39,988 nucleotides of DNA from Planctomycetaceae bacterium (GTDB lineage Bacteria; Planctomycetota; Planctomycetia; Planctomycetales; Planctomycetaceae), in NCBI GenBank assembly GCA_029243145.1, contig JAQWSQ010000109.1, positions 1 through 39,988 of the forward strand. Reading direction: 5' to 3'. The notes beneath the pieces are model-generated. The model searched no databases. It saw only the letters and a list, made by a program, of their open reading frames with translations, and was not told the DNA's origin. The stretch's first letter is position 1. Each line of letters starts with the position of its first letter. Positions 1-7,812 of this stretch are shown here, piece after piece. The translations under genes and the position numbers were made by a program.

Positions 1-338
1 CCACAGCCCGGAATGGCAAAGTGGTCGACATTCTCTCGATCACCGAAGATGACGACATCCTGATGGTGACCTCTCAAGGAAAAATTCAGCGAATTCACGG
101 CAAAGACATTTCGGTCATCGGTCGTAACACGCAAGGCGTGCGACTGATTCGACTCGGTGACGGCGATACTCTCGCCGGTTGCGCCTCGATCCCCGGTGAG
201 CTTTCAGGAGACGACGATGAGGATCTCGGCGGTCCCGCTGTGGCACCGGTTGAAGCTGTGACACCGGCTGAAACAGATTCTGCCGAACCTGTGACAGACA
301 TCGAACCAGACGAGGATGCCATTGGTGAAGAAGAGTGA
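1..338 (+). CDS. gyrA: DNA gyrase subunit A, C-terminal end (partial)
   Basis: The reading frame is open from the window edge (first full codon at base 3) to TGA at 336-338, giving 111 visible residues. They cover the last blade of the GyrA/ParC beta-pinwheel, the domain that wraps DNA. The segment '[14 protein letters not shown]' is a typical GyrA C-terminal repeat. After it comes a tail of about 50 residues rich in Asp, Glu, Pro and Ala, as in the acidic tails that modulate supercoiling in other gyrases. The 5' part, with the catalytic tyrosine, lies outside the window. ParC is an alternative, but the repeat and acidic tail favour GyrA. rmlB follows after 57 bases on the same strand. Confidence 0.88.
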   Translation, partial: TARNGKVVDILSITEDDDILMVTSQGKIQRIHGKDISVIGRNTQGVRLIRLGDGDTLAGCASIPGELSGDDDEDLGGPAVAPVEAVTPAETDSAEPVTDIEPDEDAIGEEE

Positions 339-395
339 CCCACAGGCAGCAGTCACAATACTTCTTTGCGAACTCCTGTGATCAAAGAGAGACCC

Positions 396-1421
396 ATGAA
401 AACCTTGCTCGTCACCGGTGGTTGCGGATTTATCGGTTCCAACTTCATTCGACTCGAACATGAACTAGATGACGACCTCCGCATCATCAATGTCGATAAA
501 CTCACTTACGCTGGAAATCTTGAAAATCTCGCCGACCTGAAAGATGATGATCATTACCTCTTCGCCAAAGGAGACATCGGCGACGCAGAGTTCATCGCGA
601 ATTTGATCGCCGATCATTCCCCTGATTCGGTCGTCAATTTTGCCGCCGAATCGCATGTCGACCGCTCGATTCTCGATTCCGGCCCCTTTGTGCAAGCGAA
701 TATTGTGGGTACTCAGGTACTCCTGGATGCCTGTCGAAAGGCGGAAGTCCCCCGGTATCTTCAAGTTTCCACGGATGAAGTTTACGGCAGCTTAGGTGCC
801 GAGGGTTTGTTTACCGAAGAGACACCACTGGCTCCAAACAGTCCTTATTCGTCTTCCAAAGCGGCAGCCGATTTGTTGGTGAGATCGTATTATCACACGT
901 TCGATTTCCCGGCAATCATCACTCGCTGCTCGAACAATTATGGGCCGTATCAATTCCCAGAAAAGCTAATTCCCTTGTTTGTCTCCAACTTGCTGGCCGA
1001 CAAAAAGATCCCCGTGTATGGAAAAGGGGAGAACGTACGCGACTGGATTCACGTGCGCGACCATTGTCGAGGGATTGACGCGGCATTGCGTCTCGGCCAA
1101 GCGGGCGAAGTTTACAATTTTGGCGGAAACTGCGAACTTCAAAACATTACGCTGACGAAGCTGTTGCTCAAAGCACTCGATAAGCCCGACTCGATGATCG
1201 AATATGTCACGGACCGCCCCGGACACGACTTACGATACGCCATTGATTGTCGTAAGGCGAAGCAGAATCTCGACTGGGAACCACAGGTCAAGTTTGAAAC
1301 GGGTCTCGCTGAAACGATTAATTGGTATCAAGAGAACTCAGGCTGGGTGGAACGTGTCCGGTCTGGCGAGTATCGTGACTATTACCAACAACAATATGGC
1401 AACCGACTTTCCGAGTCATGA
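396..1421 (+). CDS. rfbB: dTDP-glucose 4,6-dehydratase
   Basis: This is a 341-residue extended SDR enzyme (RmlB/RfbB) that converts dTDP-glucose to dTDP-4-keto-6-deoxyglucose, an early step toward dTDP-rhamnose and other deoxysugars. Residues 7-14 (TGGCGFIG) form the NAD-binding loop. The catalytic triad T126-D127-E128 sits in 'STDEVYG', and Y151xxxK155 is present. 'RCSNNYGPYQFPEKLIPL' is a family signature. The frame also opens at TTG 366, but ATG 396 starts exactly at the Rossmann strand and follows a purine-rich GAGAG, so 396 is preferred. The length is normal for the family. No other rml gene lies beside it, so the pathway genes must be elsewhere. Confidence 0.93.
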   Translation: MKTLLVTGGCGFIGSNFIRLEHELDDDLRIINVDKLTYAGNLENLADLKDDDHYLFAKGDIGDAEFIANLIADHSPDSVVNFAAESHVDRSILDSGPFVQANIVGTQVLLDACRKAEVPRYLQVSTDEVYGSLGAEGLFTEETPLAPNSPYSSSKAAADLLVRSYYHTFDFPAIITRCSNNYGPYQFPEKLIPLFVSNLLADKKIPVYGKGENVRDWIHVRDHCRGIDAALRLGQAGEVYNFGGNCELQNITLTKLLLKALDKPDSMIEYVTDRPGHDLRYAIDCRKAKQNLDWEPQVKFETGLAETINWYQENSGWVERVRSGEYRDYYQQQYGNRLSES

Positions 1422-1452
1422 TCGAAGTTAGCCTCTCAAGGAATAAAGACTG

Positions 1453-2575
1453 ATGGATAACGAAATTCGCGAACGCTGTTCGAAAATCACTGAGCGCATC
1501 ACTCTACTCAAGGACTCTCTTTGACTACGCCGGCAAAGAGGTAAGAGTCTCAGAAATCAACGAGAAGATGTCGGCTCCCAATTTTTGGGACAACGCGGAC
1601 GCTGCGCAAGTCACCGTCAAACAGCTTCAGCAAATCAATGGAAGCCTGAAGCCTTTGCAGAGCGTCGTCGCAGGAGCCAATGATATCGAAGTTCTGCTCG
1701 AATTCGCTGAAGAAGATCCATCCTCGGCCAGCGAACTTGAGCAAACCTTGACTCGTCTGGAAACGGAATTGGAGTCGGTTGAACTTCAGGCGATGCTCTC
1801 CGAGCCGGAAGACGCCTCCAATGCTTATCTCACCGTCCAGGCAGGAGAAGGAGGCAGCGACTCGGCCGACTGGGCCGAGATGCTGTTGCGGATGTATATT
1901 CGCTGGGCCGAAAATCACAAATACGAAATCGAACTGCTCGACCGATCAGAAGGTGAAGAAGCCGGCATTCGCAACGCGACCATCGCGATCCGTGGTGAAA
2001 ATGTGTTCGGCTGGCTGAAAGGGGAGACCGGCAATCACCGTTTGGTGCGGATCAGCCCGTTCGATTCAGCCGGACGCCGACATACTTCATTCGCGGCAGT
2101 CGATGTCTCTCCCGAACTGGATGACGACTTTGAAGTCGATATCAACTGGGATAAAGAGGTCCGCGTGGACACTTATCGTGCCAGTGGAGCAGGGGGGCAG
2201 CACGTCAACAAAACCGATTCGGCCATCCGCATGACCCACGAACCGTCCGGCGTCGTGGTGCAATGTCAAAACGAACGGTCTCAGCACAAAAACCGGGCGA
2301 CCGCCAAGAAAATGATGATCGCCCAACTCTACAAATTGGAGATGGAGAAACGGGACGCCGAGGCTTATGCCAAACATGGCCAGAAGTCAAAGATCGGTTT
2401 TGGTGGTGAAACACTCAGGAATTACGTTTTGCATCCTGATCAATATGTGAAAGATGCACGTACCGGACTTCGCGGCAACCCGATGAATGTGCTGGACGGC
2501 GGCGAGCTGGATAACTTCTTGGAAGCGTTTTTGAGAGGCGCAATGGCCGACGAGGATGAAGCCGAACAGAATTAA
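1453..2575 (+). CDS. prfB: Peptide chain release factor 2, made by +1 programmed frameshift
   Basis: Release factor 2 recognises UGA and UAA stop codons and triggers peptide release. The first 23 codons run from ATG 1453 to a TGA at 1522-1524. Translation then shifts +1 (base 1522 skipped) and continues from GAC 1523 to TAA 2573-2575, giving 373 residues. The RF2-specific tripeptide SPF is at residues 201-203 and the catalytic GGQ at 247-249, very close to their positions in E. coli RF2. The sequence 'AGGQHVNKTDSAIR' is diagnostic for class I release factors. AAGGA at about 1437 is a plausible ribosome binding site. A gene caller that ignores recoding would start this gene at ATG 1568 and lose 38 residues. 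Confidence 0.95.
1510..1525 (+). promoter_or_regulatory. prfB +1 programmed frameshift site
   Basis: The site reads AAGGA, then CTCT, then CTT TGA C. It has the slippery CTT codon, an in-frame TGA followed by C, and an internal Shine-Dalgarno-like AAGGA a few bases upstream. This matches the known RF2 autoregulatory element (AGGGGG-TAT-CTT-TGA-C in E. coli). Low RF2 slows termination at the weak TGAC, the ribosome slips +1, and more RF2 is made. The downstream frame aligns immediately with the RF2 N-terminal domain, which confirms the shift position. Confidence 0.93.
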
Positions 2576-2580
2576 TTGTT

Positions 2581-2680
2581 ATAGCCCGTAGTGCGCAAGC
2601 ACTCGGGATGCGGTCGAATGATGTTGTACGTCGAATGTTACTTGTATCCATCCGACTTGCTCGCGCAAGACGGCTATATC
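2581..2680. repeat. REP/BIME-like pair of inverted hairpins
   Basis: Two short hairpins face each other in the prfB-DUF1080 gap. Hairpin one (2585-2607) has CCCG pairing with CGGG and AGTGC pairing with GCACT around a GCAA tetraloop, with one bulged T. Hairpin two (2652-2673) has CCG/CGG and CTTGC/GCAAG around TCGC. The two arms are imperfect reverse complements of each other (2582-2610 against 2649-2676), including the flanking TAGCC...GGATG. This is the architecture of bacterial REP doublets. It could also act as the prfB terminator, but no T-run follows. Confidence 0.55.
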
Positions 2681-2707
2681 GCACAACGCCCGTCACGAGG
2701 ATAAACC

Positions 2708-4015
2708 ATGAAACAGTCGTTGACCATTTTCACACTTTTCCTGTTTCTCTTGCCCGGCTGCGTTCAGGAGGAACCCTCTAGCTCACCCACATCACCGACC
2801 GTTACACCGGCGTCGAATACACCCGAAACTCCCGCCAAGAAAGAAACTCCAAAACAACCTGCCGTCAAACCAATCATTGTTGATGAACCGGAAACCATTC
2901 CTGATCTTCTTCCTGCCGAAGAATACACAACCGGCTGGATTCGCTTATTCGATGGTTACACCTTGTTCGGCTGGGAACAACTGCACGCCGCGAAGTGGAA
3001 TGTGTCTGCGGAGGGCGTGCTCACTTCGCCTGCAGACGCTGATCCTTCCATTCTGATGACAACCGTTCCCTGGACCGATTTCGAACTACAATTGGACTAC
3101 AAATTAGCAGACGGAGGGAACAGCGGCATCTTTCTGCGAACGTCTCCATCACCCTCCAATCCGGCGGTCGATTGCTACGAACTCAATTTGTGTGACACAC
3201 ACGAAAAATTCAAAACGGGCAGTCTGGTAACCAGAGCACAACCGATCGCCGAAGTCACCGGAGATGGTGGCTGGCACACCTTGCGCGTCATCTGCGACGG
3301 AAACTGGATTCAAGCCTGGCTTGATGATGTTCATATGACTGATTTTCATGACGAGTCGGAGAAGCCGCTGCTCTCCGGTCGAATCGGACTGCAACAAAAT
3401 GGTGGTATGGTCGAATTCAAAAACGTCAAACTCAAACCGTTCAGCACAAACGCGTTGTTTGCGGGGGAATCACTCGACCAATGGAGTGTTGTTCCTGGTT
3501 CCAAAAGCACATTCGATATTGTAGAAGAAACCATCCACGTGGCCGATGGTCCCGGCTTTCTCGAAACCAAAGAAACCTTTGCCGATTTTGTCTTGCAAGC
3601 CGACTACAACATCAACGGCGACGGCTTGAACTCGGGGATCTTCTTTCGGGCGATGAAGGGGACCGAAGACGCTCCGTCCCACGGTTACGAATGCCAAGTG
3701 CATAACGCGTATGAGAACGGCGATCCACGACAACCAACCGACCACGGTTCGGGAGGAATCTTCAAACGCGTTGAAGCTCGCCGCGTCGTCAGCAAAGACC
3801 GGGAATGGAACACCATCACCTTGAATGCGTCCGGCAACCATTTCGCCACCTGGGTGAACGGCTACCAAACCGCCGACTGGATGGACACTCGCGAAAGGGA
3901 TGAGAACCCGAGAAAAGGTCGCCGAGACAAAGCGGGACACATAAGCCTGCAGGGCCACGACCCCACGACCGATTTGAATTATCGCGAGATCAAAATCACT
4001 CCGCATGCGGAGTGA
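2708..4015 (+). CDS. Lipoprotein with two DUF1080 (3-keto-disaccharide hydrolase-type) domains
   Basis: The 435-residue product starts with a lipoprotein signal (hydrophobic 5-15, lipobox LPGC with C18), so it is probably membrane-anchored outside the cytoplasm. A Ser/Thr/Pro/Lys-rich linker (about 19-70) leads to two concanavalin-like DUF1080 domains. The first is at about 76-243 ('GWIRLFDGYTLFGWE'). The second is at about 248-432 ('ALFAGESLDQWSVV'). Both carry the 'NSGIFxR' motif typical of the family. DUF1080 proteins are greatly expanded in planctomycetes and some are 3-keto-glycoside hydrolases; the substrate here is unknown. GAGGA lies just upstream of the ATG. The REP-like repeat separates it from prfB, so it is probably transcribed on its own. 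Confidence 0.85.
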   Translation: MKQSLTIFTLFLFLLPGCVQEEPSSSPTSPTVTPASNTPETPAKKETPKQPAVKPIIVDEPETIPDLLPAEEYTTGWIRLFDGYTLFGWEQLHAAKWNVSAEGVLTSPADADPSILMTTVPWTDFELQLDYKLADGGNSGIFLRTSPSPSNPAVDCYELNLCDTHEKFKTGSLVTRAQPIAEVTGDGGWHTLRVICDGNWIQAWLDDVHMTDFHDESEKPLLSGRIGLQQNGGMVEFKNVKLKPFSTNALFAGESLDQWSVVPGSKSTFDIVEETIHVADGPGFLETKETFADFVLQADYNINGDGLNSGIFFRAMKGTEDAPSHGYECQVHNAYENGDPRQPTDHGSGGIFKRVEARRVVSKDREWNTITLNASGNHFATWVNGYQTADWMDTRERDENPRKGRRDKAGHISLQGHDPTTDLNYREIKITPHAE

Positions 4016-4120
4016 GATAATTACAGGTTGAGTGAGATGAGTACAGCGAATCGTTAACCGACAAAACGGTTGGATGTCGAACTACATGTTGGCAAGCGAT
4101 GCGAACCTATATTTTTTCCT

Positions 4121-4145
4121 CTGCGTCTCCGCGCCGCTGCGTGAG
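4121..4145 (+). repeat. Direct repeat, copy 1
   Basis: This 25-base unit begins CTGCGTCTCCGC and ends CTGCGTGAG. It matches copy 2 at 4491-4515 at 21 of 25 positions. It is short, degenerate and intergenic. Phrases of this type recur in intergenic DNA of many environmental bacteria, which I recall but cannot check here. Confidence 0.5.
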
Positions 4146-4490
4146 ACATTTTTTCTGACTGACTGACAAGCCGACATTCCAAAAGAACAATTTCTCATCG
4201 CTCATGCCGATACAGAGTATCGGCCTTCAACAACGCTTTCACTTGCTCTGTTTATCCGTGACATCTGCGTAATCAGCGGTTCTCGTTTTGATGGCCACAA
4301 GAAACACAAGAAATCTCAAAGAGCAGTTTCTCGTGCCATCTGAGTTCGTGTGCCATGGTTCGCCTGTTGTCGTGATTTCAAAGACAAGAACACTGATTGA
4401 CCCTCATCTTCGCTCATCAGGTTCGGCTCAGAGCATTCGTGTTGATGTGTGTTTTCTTTTTTTTCACTTATCGGCGTTCAACTTGATTCG

Positions 4491-4515
4491 CTGCGTCTCC
4501 GCCCTTCTGCTTGAG
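4491..4515 (+). repeat. Direct repeat, copy 2
   Basis: This is the second copy of the 25-base unit at 4121-4145. The first 12 bases are identical and the 3' part ends CTGCTTGAG. It lies about 185 bases upstream of the acyltransferase start. Confidence 0.5.
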
Positions 4516-4700
4516 TCTATGACTGTATCAATTCAAATCAATTGATGAATACTGCGTTCGCACCAGTCCTGTGTTGTAGTGATACGCAAAACTGGACAGA
4601 ACGCAGATTTCTCTTGTGCAATATTTTCAAACGTACTATCTATTCCAGACTGAAATTCTGATTCTCCTAGTTTGAAACCTATAAGCTAGAAGGGTTGCAG

Positions 4701-6601
4701 ATGAAGGCATGGAAATACCGGCCTGAAATTGATGGTTTACGTGCGATCGCGATCTTGCTTGTCCTACTGTTTCATGCCGACTTAGGATTCAAGGGAGGAT
4801 TCATCGGAGTCGATGTGTTTTTTGTGATTTCCGGATATCTGATTACTGGAATCATTCTCAACAAACAACGAGCTAGTCAATTTCGGATTGGTGAATTTTG
4901 GGAACGGCGTGTCCGTCGTATTCTCCCCGCATCGATTTTCATGGTGACGGCAGTCTTGTGCTATGCCAGTTTCACGTTTATGCCTGATGATTTCTCACAG
5001 CTGAGTGAAACCGCACTGTATCATCAATGTTTATTGTCTAACGTCAACCTCTGGTTGACGTCGGGCTATTTTAATAATTTTGCGGAATCAAATCCGCTTT
5101 TACATACTTGGTCACTGGCTGTCGAAGAACAATTTTATCTTTTTTATCCGTTTCTTTTAATGTGGCTGGGACGTTACCGAGAAACAGTGCGTTTACGTGT
5201 ACTGACTGGGCTGTTTTTACTGTCATTGATCGGAAGCGAATATGCCGTTCACACCCAACCAGAAATGTCTTTTTTCCTGCTGCCCACACGCGCCTGGGAA
5301 ATGTTGTTGGGCGGAATTATTTGTTTTCTTCCTGTTTTCAATCGCGATCATTTTCGAGTCCGTGAGGTCGTAAGCACTGTGTCAGTATTAGGACTGATAT
5401 TTTGCGGCTGGTATTATCACGAAGAGCTACCTTTCCCCGGTGTGTCTGCTGCTCTTCCGTGTTTGCTCACAGCGGGATTTATCTGCTCAAACTTAAGAAA
5501 TCAAACGTCGATTGGTCGAGTGATGAGCTCCAAACCATTTGTCTTCGTTGGACTGATTTCCTACTCGTTATATCTAGCGCATTGGCCAATTCTTGCATTT
5601 CTCAAATACCAATATGGAGATGAATTGCTATTGACGACCAAGATCGCTGCCATTGTGGCCAGCTTTCTATTGGCAATCATTTCCTGGCGTTGGATCGAGC
5701 AACCCTTCCGTCGCCGAGTGATCCTGCCGAAGCCGCGGCATGTCTTGCTGGCAACATTCATCGCACCTGCGTTGCTCATCTCGGCATCCGTTGTCATTAA
5801 CAAAAATGACGGCTTTCCGAATCGATTACCAAAGGTGGCTAGTGATTATCTTGCAACTCGTCGTCGTATTGCTGAGCGAAAGTATAAGGATCGAATCAGT
5901 CCGGAGCAAATGGAGGCAGACGAGGTTCCTGTTTGGGGTGATCCCGAAGGAGAACACGAAATCTTGGTTTGGGGAGACAGCCATGCAATGGCGTTGATGC
6001 CGCTTGTCAGAAACTCAACATTAAGTGCTACCAAATTACTTATCCCGGAAATACTCCGCTCCTCGATTATGGTGTTGATATGAGAAGACATATTACCAAT
6101 CGTTCGATTGAGCGCAATCAGGCGGCTTATGAATTTCTTGTTCGGAATAAAATTCCTCTGGTGGTCATGGTGGCCTATTGGGGGAAGTCTTATCGAAGTC
6201 ATTCTTCAATTTTTGAGAAATCGGTCCGGGATACCGTTGACCAGCTGGAGCTGGCTGGAGTTCAAGTTGTGATTGTAGAAGACAACGCCTCTTTCAACTA
6301 TATGGTTCCTCATCGACTTGCGAGGCTCGCATGGCTTGGACAAGAGACCACAGGAGTCGGTATCTCTCTCGAAGAACATTACGAATACAATCGAATCCCT
6401 CGTGAAGTATTTCATTCACTCTCGAACAGAAATGTACGAGTCTACGATCCGACTCCCTATTACGCGGGTGACTCGAATGTCTGGCCCGCTGAGATTGACG
6501 ACATGAGCATGATACGGGATAAGCATCATCTTTCCGAAGCAGGAGCTATTGGGGAGTCGATGCCTCAAATCGCAATTGAGTCTGAGAAACAATTTCATTG
6601 A
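4701..6601 (+). pseudogene. OafA-type membrane acyltransferase with SGNH domain, frameshifted
   Basis: The N-terminal part (from ATG 4701; AGAAGGG ends 6 bases upstream, so TTG 4695 is rejected) is an acyltransferase-3 domain. It begins 'RPEIDGLRAIAILLVLLFHA', has the 'GGFIGVDVFFVISGYLITG' motif and about ten membrane segments. Such enzymes O-acylate cell-surface glycans. The C-terminal SGNH domain starts in the same frame at GDSHA (S427), but that frame then ends at 6083. The rest of the domain, including the D-K-H-H catalytic motif (from 6518), is in another frame that stops at 6601. Restoring one base near 5990-6010 gives a 633-residue protein, normal for this family. It may be a true frameshift mutation or a sequence error. 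No homopolymer marks the site. Confidence 0.8.
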
Positions 6602-6905
6602 TAGATAAATCTAAGATTAATTTTACTCTTTAGCGACCCTCTTTTAATTCGCTTTTCGAATCGAGAATGAGCGATCCTAGTTCATCCGTGCTCTCTTCAT
6701 CGCGGTTGGTCCCGAAAGATTCCCTCATGTCGGCAAGGATCTGAGCAACAAGACAGCGGGGCTGTAGAAGTCAGGCAGAGACTACTGCTTTATCGATTCA
6801 AATCAGTTGTCAGGTTACGGCTCGCTTCACTCGGCTAATACCACCTACGATCGCGCGGTGAGATCTATTCGTTTCATTGGTGTTCGTCGTGATAACAAAT
6901 CGGGA
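6602..6905. other. Intergenic stretch with a possible gene remnant
   Basis: No intact gene is seen. On the minus strand, 6757 down to the stop at 6630-6632 reads as a protein-like frame of about 41 residues. It contains 'VAQILADMRESFGTNRDEES' and then an acidic end, and it is closed upstream by a TGA with no good start codon. This may be the 3' end of a decayed gene. The family is not recognised. The rest of the stretch, from about 6790 on, shows no gene and no clear terminator. Confidence 0.25.
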
Positions 6906-7691
6906 TCAAACCTTTGCCCCACTCAACGCCTCCAGAATCAAGGCCGCGCTCAGATTCTTCGGGAGCAAGACATCAACGCCGGCGGCTTTCGCGGCAGATT
7001 CTGCCAAGTCGTGAACGATGTTTCGTAATCCAATAATGCGGCATCTGGTGTCACGCCGACGATAGATTTCCAATTGTCGGATGCGGTCTGGTTGCCAGGG
7101 ATCACAATCCCAGAGGACGGCTTCTGGTTGCTGTTCGAGGGAAACAATTTTTCCTCCACAGGACACAACCAATTCGGTCCAGTAGCTTCGCAAGTCACGA
7201 TCCGGTGTAAAGAGCCCGACCGTAATTCCCTCCAAGTCCATTTGATCGGGAAGTTCGGCATCGCGAAGAAATGTTTCTTCCAACGACGCGGTCATTGGCA
7301 AGGGTTCGCGATTTTCGCGTAAAACATCCAGTTCTTGTCGAAAACGGATCTCCAAGCGTTCGCGGGGAACGCAACATCCGGGAGGTAGCCAAGGCCAATG
7401 CCGAATCGCCGAATCGCTCCAACCATCTTGAATGATGATCCAGCGGGCCAAAGGCAATTCGTTCCAGAGTTCGGCGAACTCATCCAGCGACCAGGCTTGT
7501 GTGTAACCTGCCGAGAGAAGTACCAATCGCGGCGGCTGGTCCATGTGAAGTCCGTCACGAATCACTTCAGAGAGGTCGGCATACACGACAAGCTCGGCGT
7601 TCGGGACATGCGCGAGAATCCAATCCTGTAAATCACGGCGAGCGTGAATATCGGAAGCCAAGAGCAGGATTTGAAGTGATTCTGTGGGCAT
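6906..7691 (-). CDS. Protein of unknown function with two receiver-like halves
   Basis: This is a 261-residue soluble protein. The first half (about 5-125) begins 'LQILLLASDIHARRDLQDWI' and alternates hydrophobic strands with helices like a CheY-type receiver. The second half (about 155-260) begins 'ITVGLFTPDRDLRSYWTELV' and ends 'AAGVDVLLPKNLSAALILEAL', again receiver-like, with a Lys near the expected last strand. The usual paired acidic residues and phospho-acceptor Asp are not clear in either half, so these would be pseudo-receivers. ATG 7691 has AGGA 8 bases upstream. The frame extends to 7802, but that extension runs into an intergenic repeat. It is divergent from the pseudokinase gene, which suggests a shared promoter region and possibly related roles. 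Confidence 0.6.
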   Translation of the reverse strand: MPTESLQILLLASDIHARRDLQDWILAHVPNAELVVYADLSEVIRDGLHMDQPPRLVLLSAGYTQAWSLDEFAELWNELPLARWIIIQDGWSDSAIRHWPWLPPGCCVPRERLEIRFRQELDVLRENREPLPMTASLEETFLRDAELPDQMDLEGITVGLFTPDRDLRSYWTELVVSCGGKIVSLEQQPEAVLWDCDPWQPDRIRQLEIYRRRDTRCRIIGLRNIVHDLAESAAKAAGVDVLLPKNLSAALILEALSGAKV

Positions 7692-7760
7692 TTGTGAATT
7701 CCTGGGCAAAGGGGAAGCGTAATCGGAACCAATGACACGAGACAAGTGCAGTTTTTTTCG

Positions 7761-7788
7761 GCTTTCCGCTTTCCCGTTTCCGCTTTCT
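7761..7788. repeat. Short pyrimidine-rich tandem repeat at the kinase 5' end
   Basis: Four degenerate units of the form GCTTTCC occur in a row between the two divergent genes. Both genes have open frames that extend into this tract, producing artificial-looking N-termini on both strands. This is the main reason for preferring the internal starts at 7691 (minus) and 7813 (plus). Confidence 0.4.
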
Positions 7789-7812
7789 ACTCGCCTCTTC
7801 ATCTTGCTGAAT

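Larger units (their letters stand above)
4016..4700. other. Gene-free stretch with decayed intergenic repeats
   Basis: No convincing gene is seen in about 680 bases. The phrase CTGCGTCTCCGC with a following CTGCNTGAG occurs twice in direct orientation (4121-4145 and 4491-4515, 21 of 25 bases identical by eye). Similar phrasing (ATCTGCGTAATCAGCGG) occurs near 4263. A tract near 4294-4320 rich in CACAAGAAA looks like the same sort of intergenic boilerplate. An 85-codon open frame at 4288-4545 is made entirely of these phrases and is not believed to be a gene. The proximal promoter of the acyltransferase should lie at the right end, but no clear -35/-10 pair was identified. Confidence 0.45.

Noticed and set aside
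3470-4006. 178-codon minus-strand frame
   Set aside because: It is fully antisense to the second DUF1080 domain, which has clear family motifs; no start signal or fold is seen.
4288-4545. 85-codon open frame
   Set aside because: It is composed of intergenic repeat phrases, has no ribosome binding site and no domain-like pattern.
4525-6811. Similar phrases TATCNATTCAAATCANTTG near 4529 and 6791 flanking the acyltransferase
   Set aside because: The match is short and AT-rich, with no target duplication or transposase, so it was not taken as mobile element ends.
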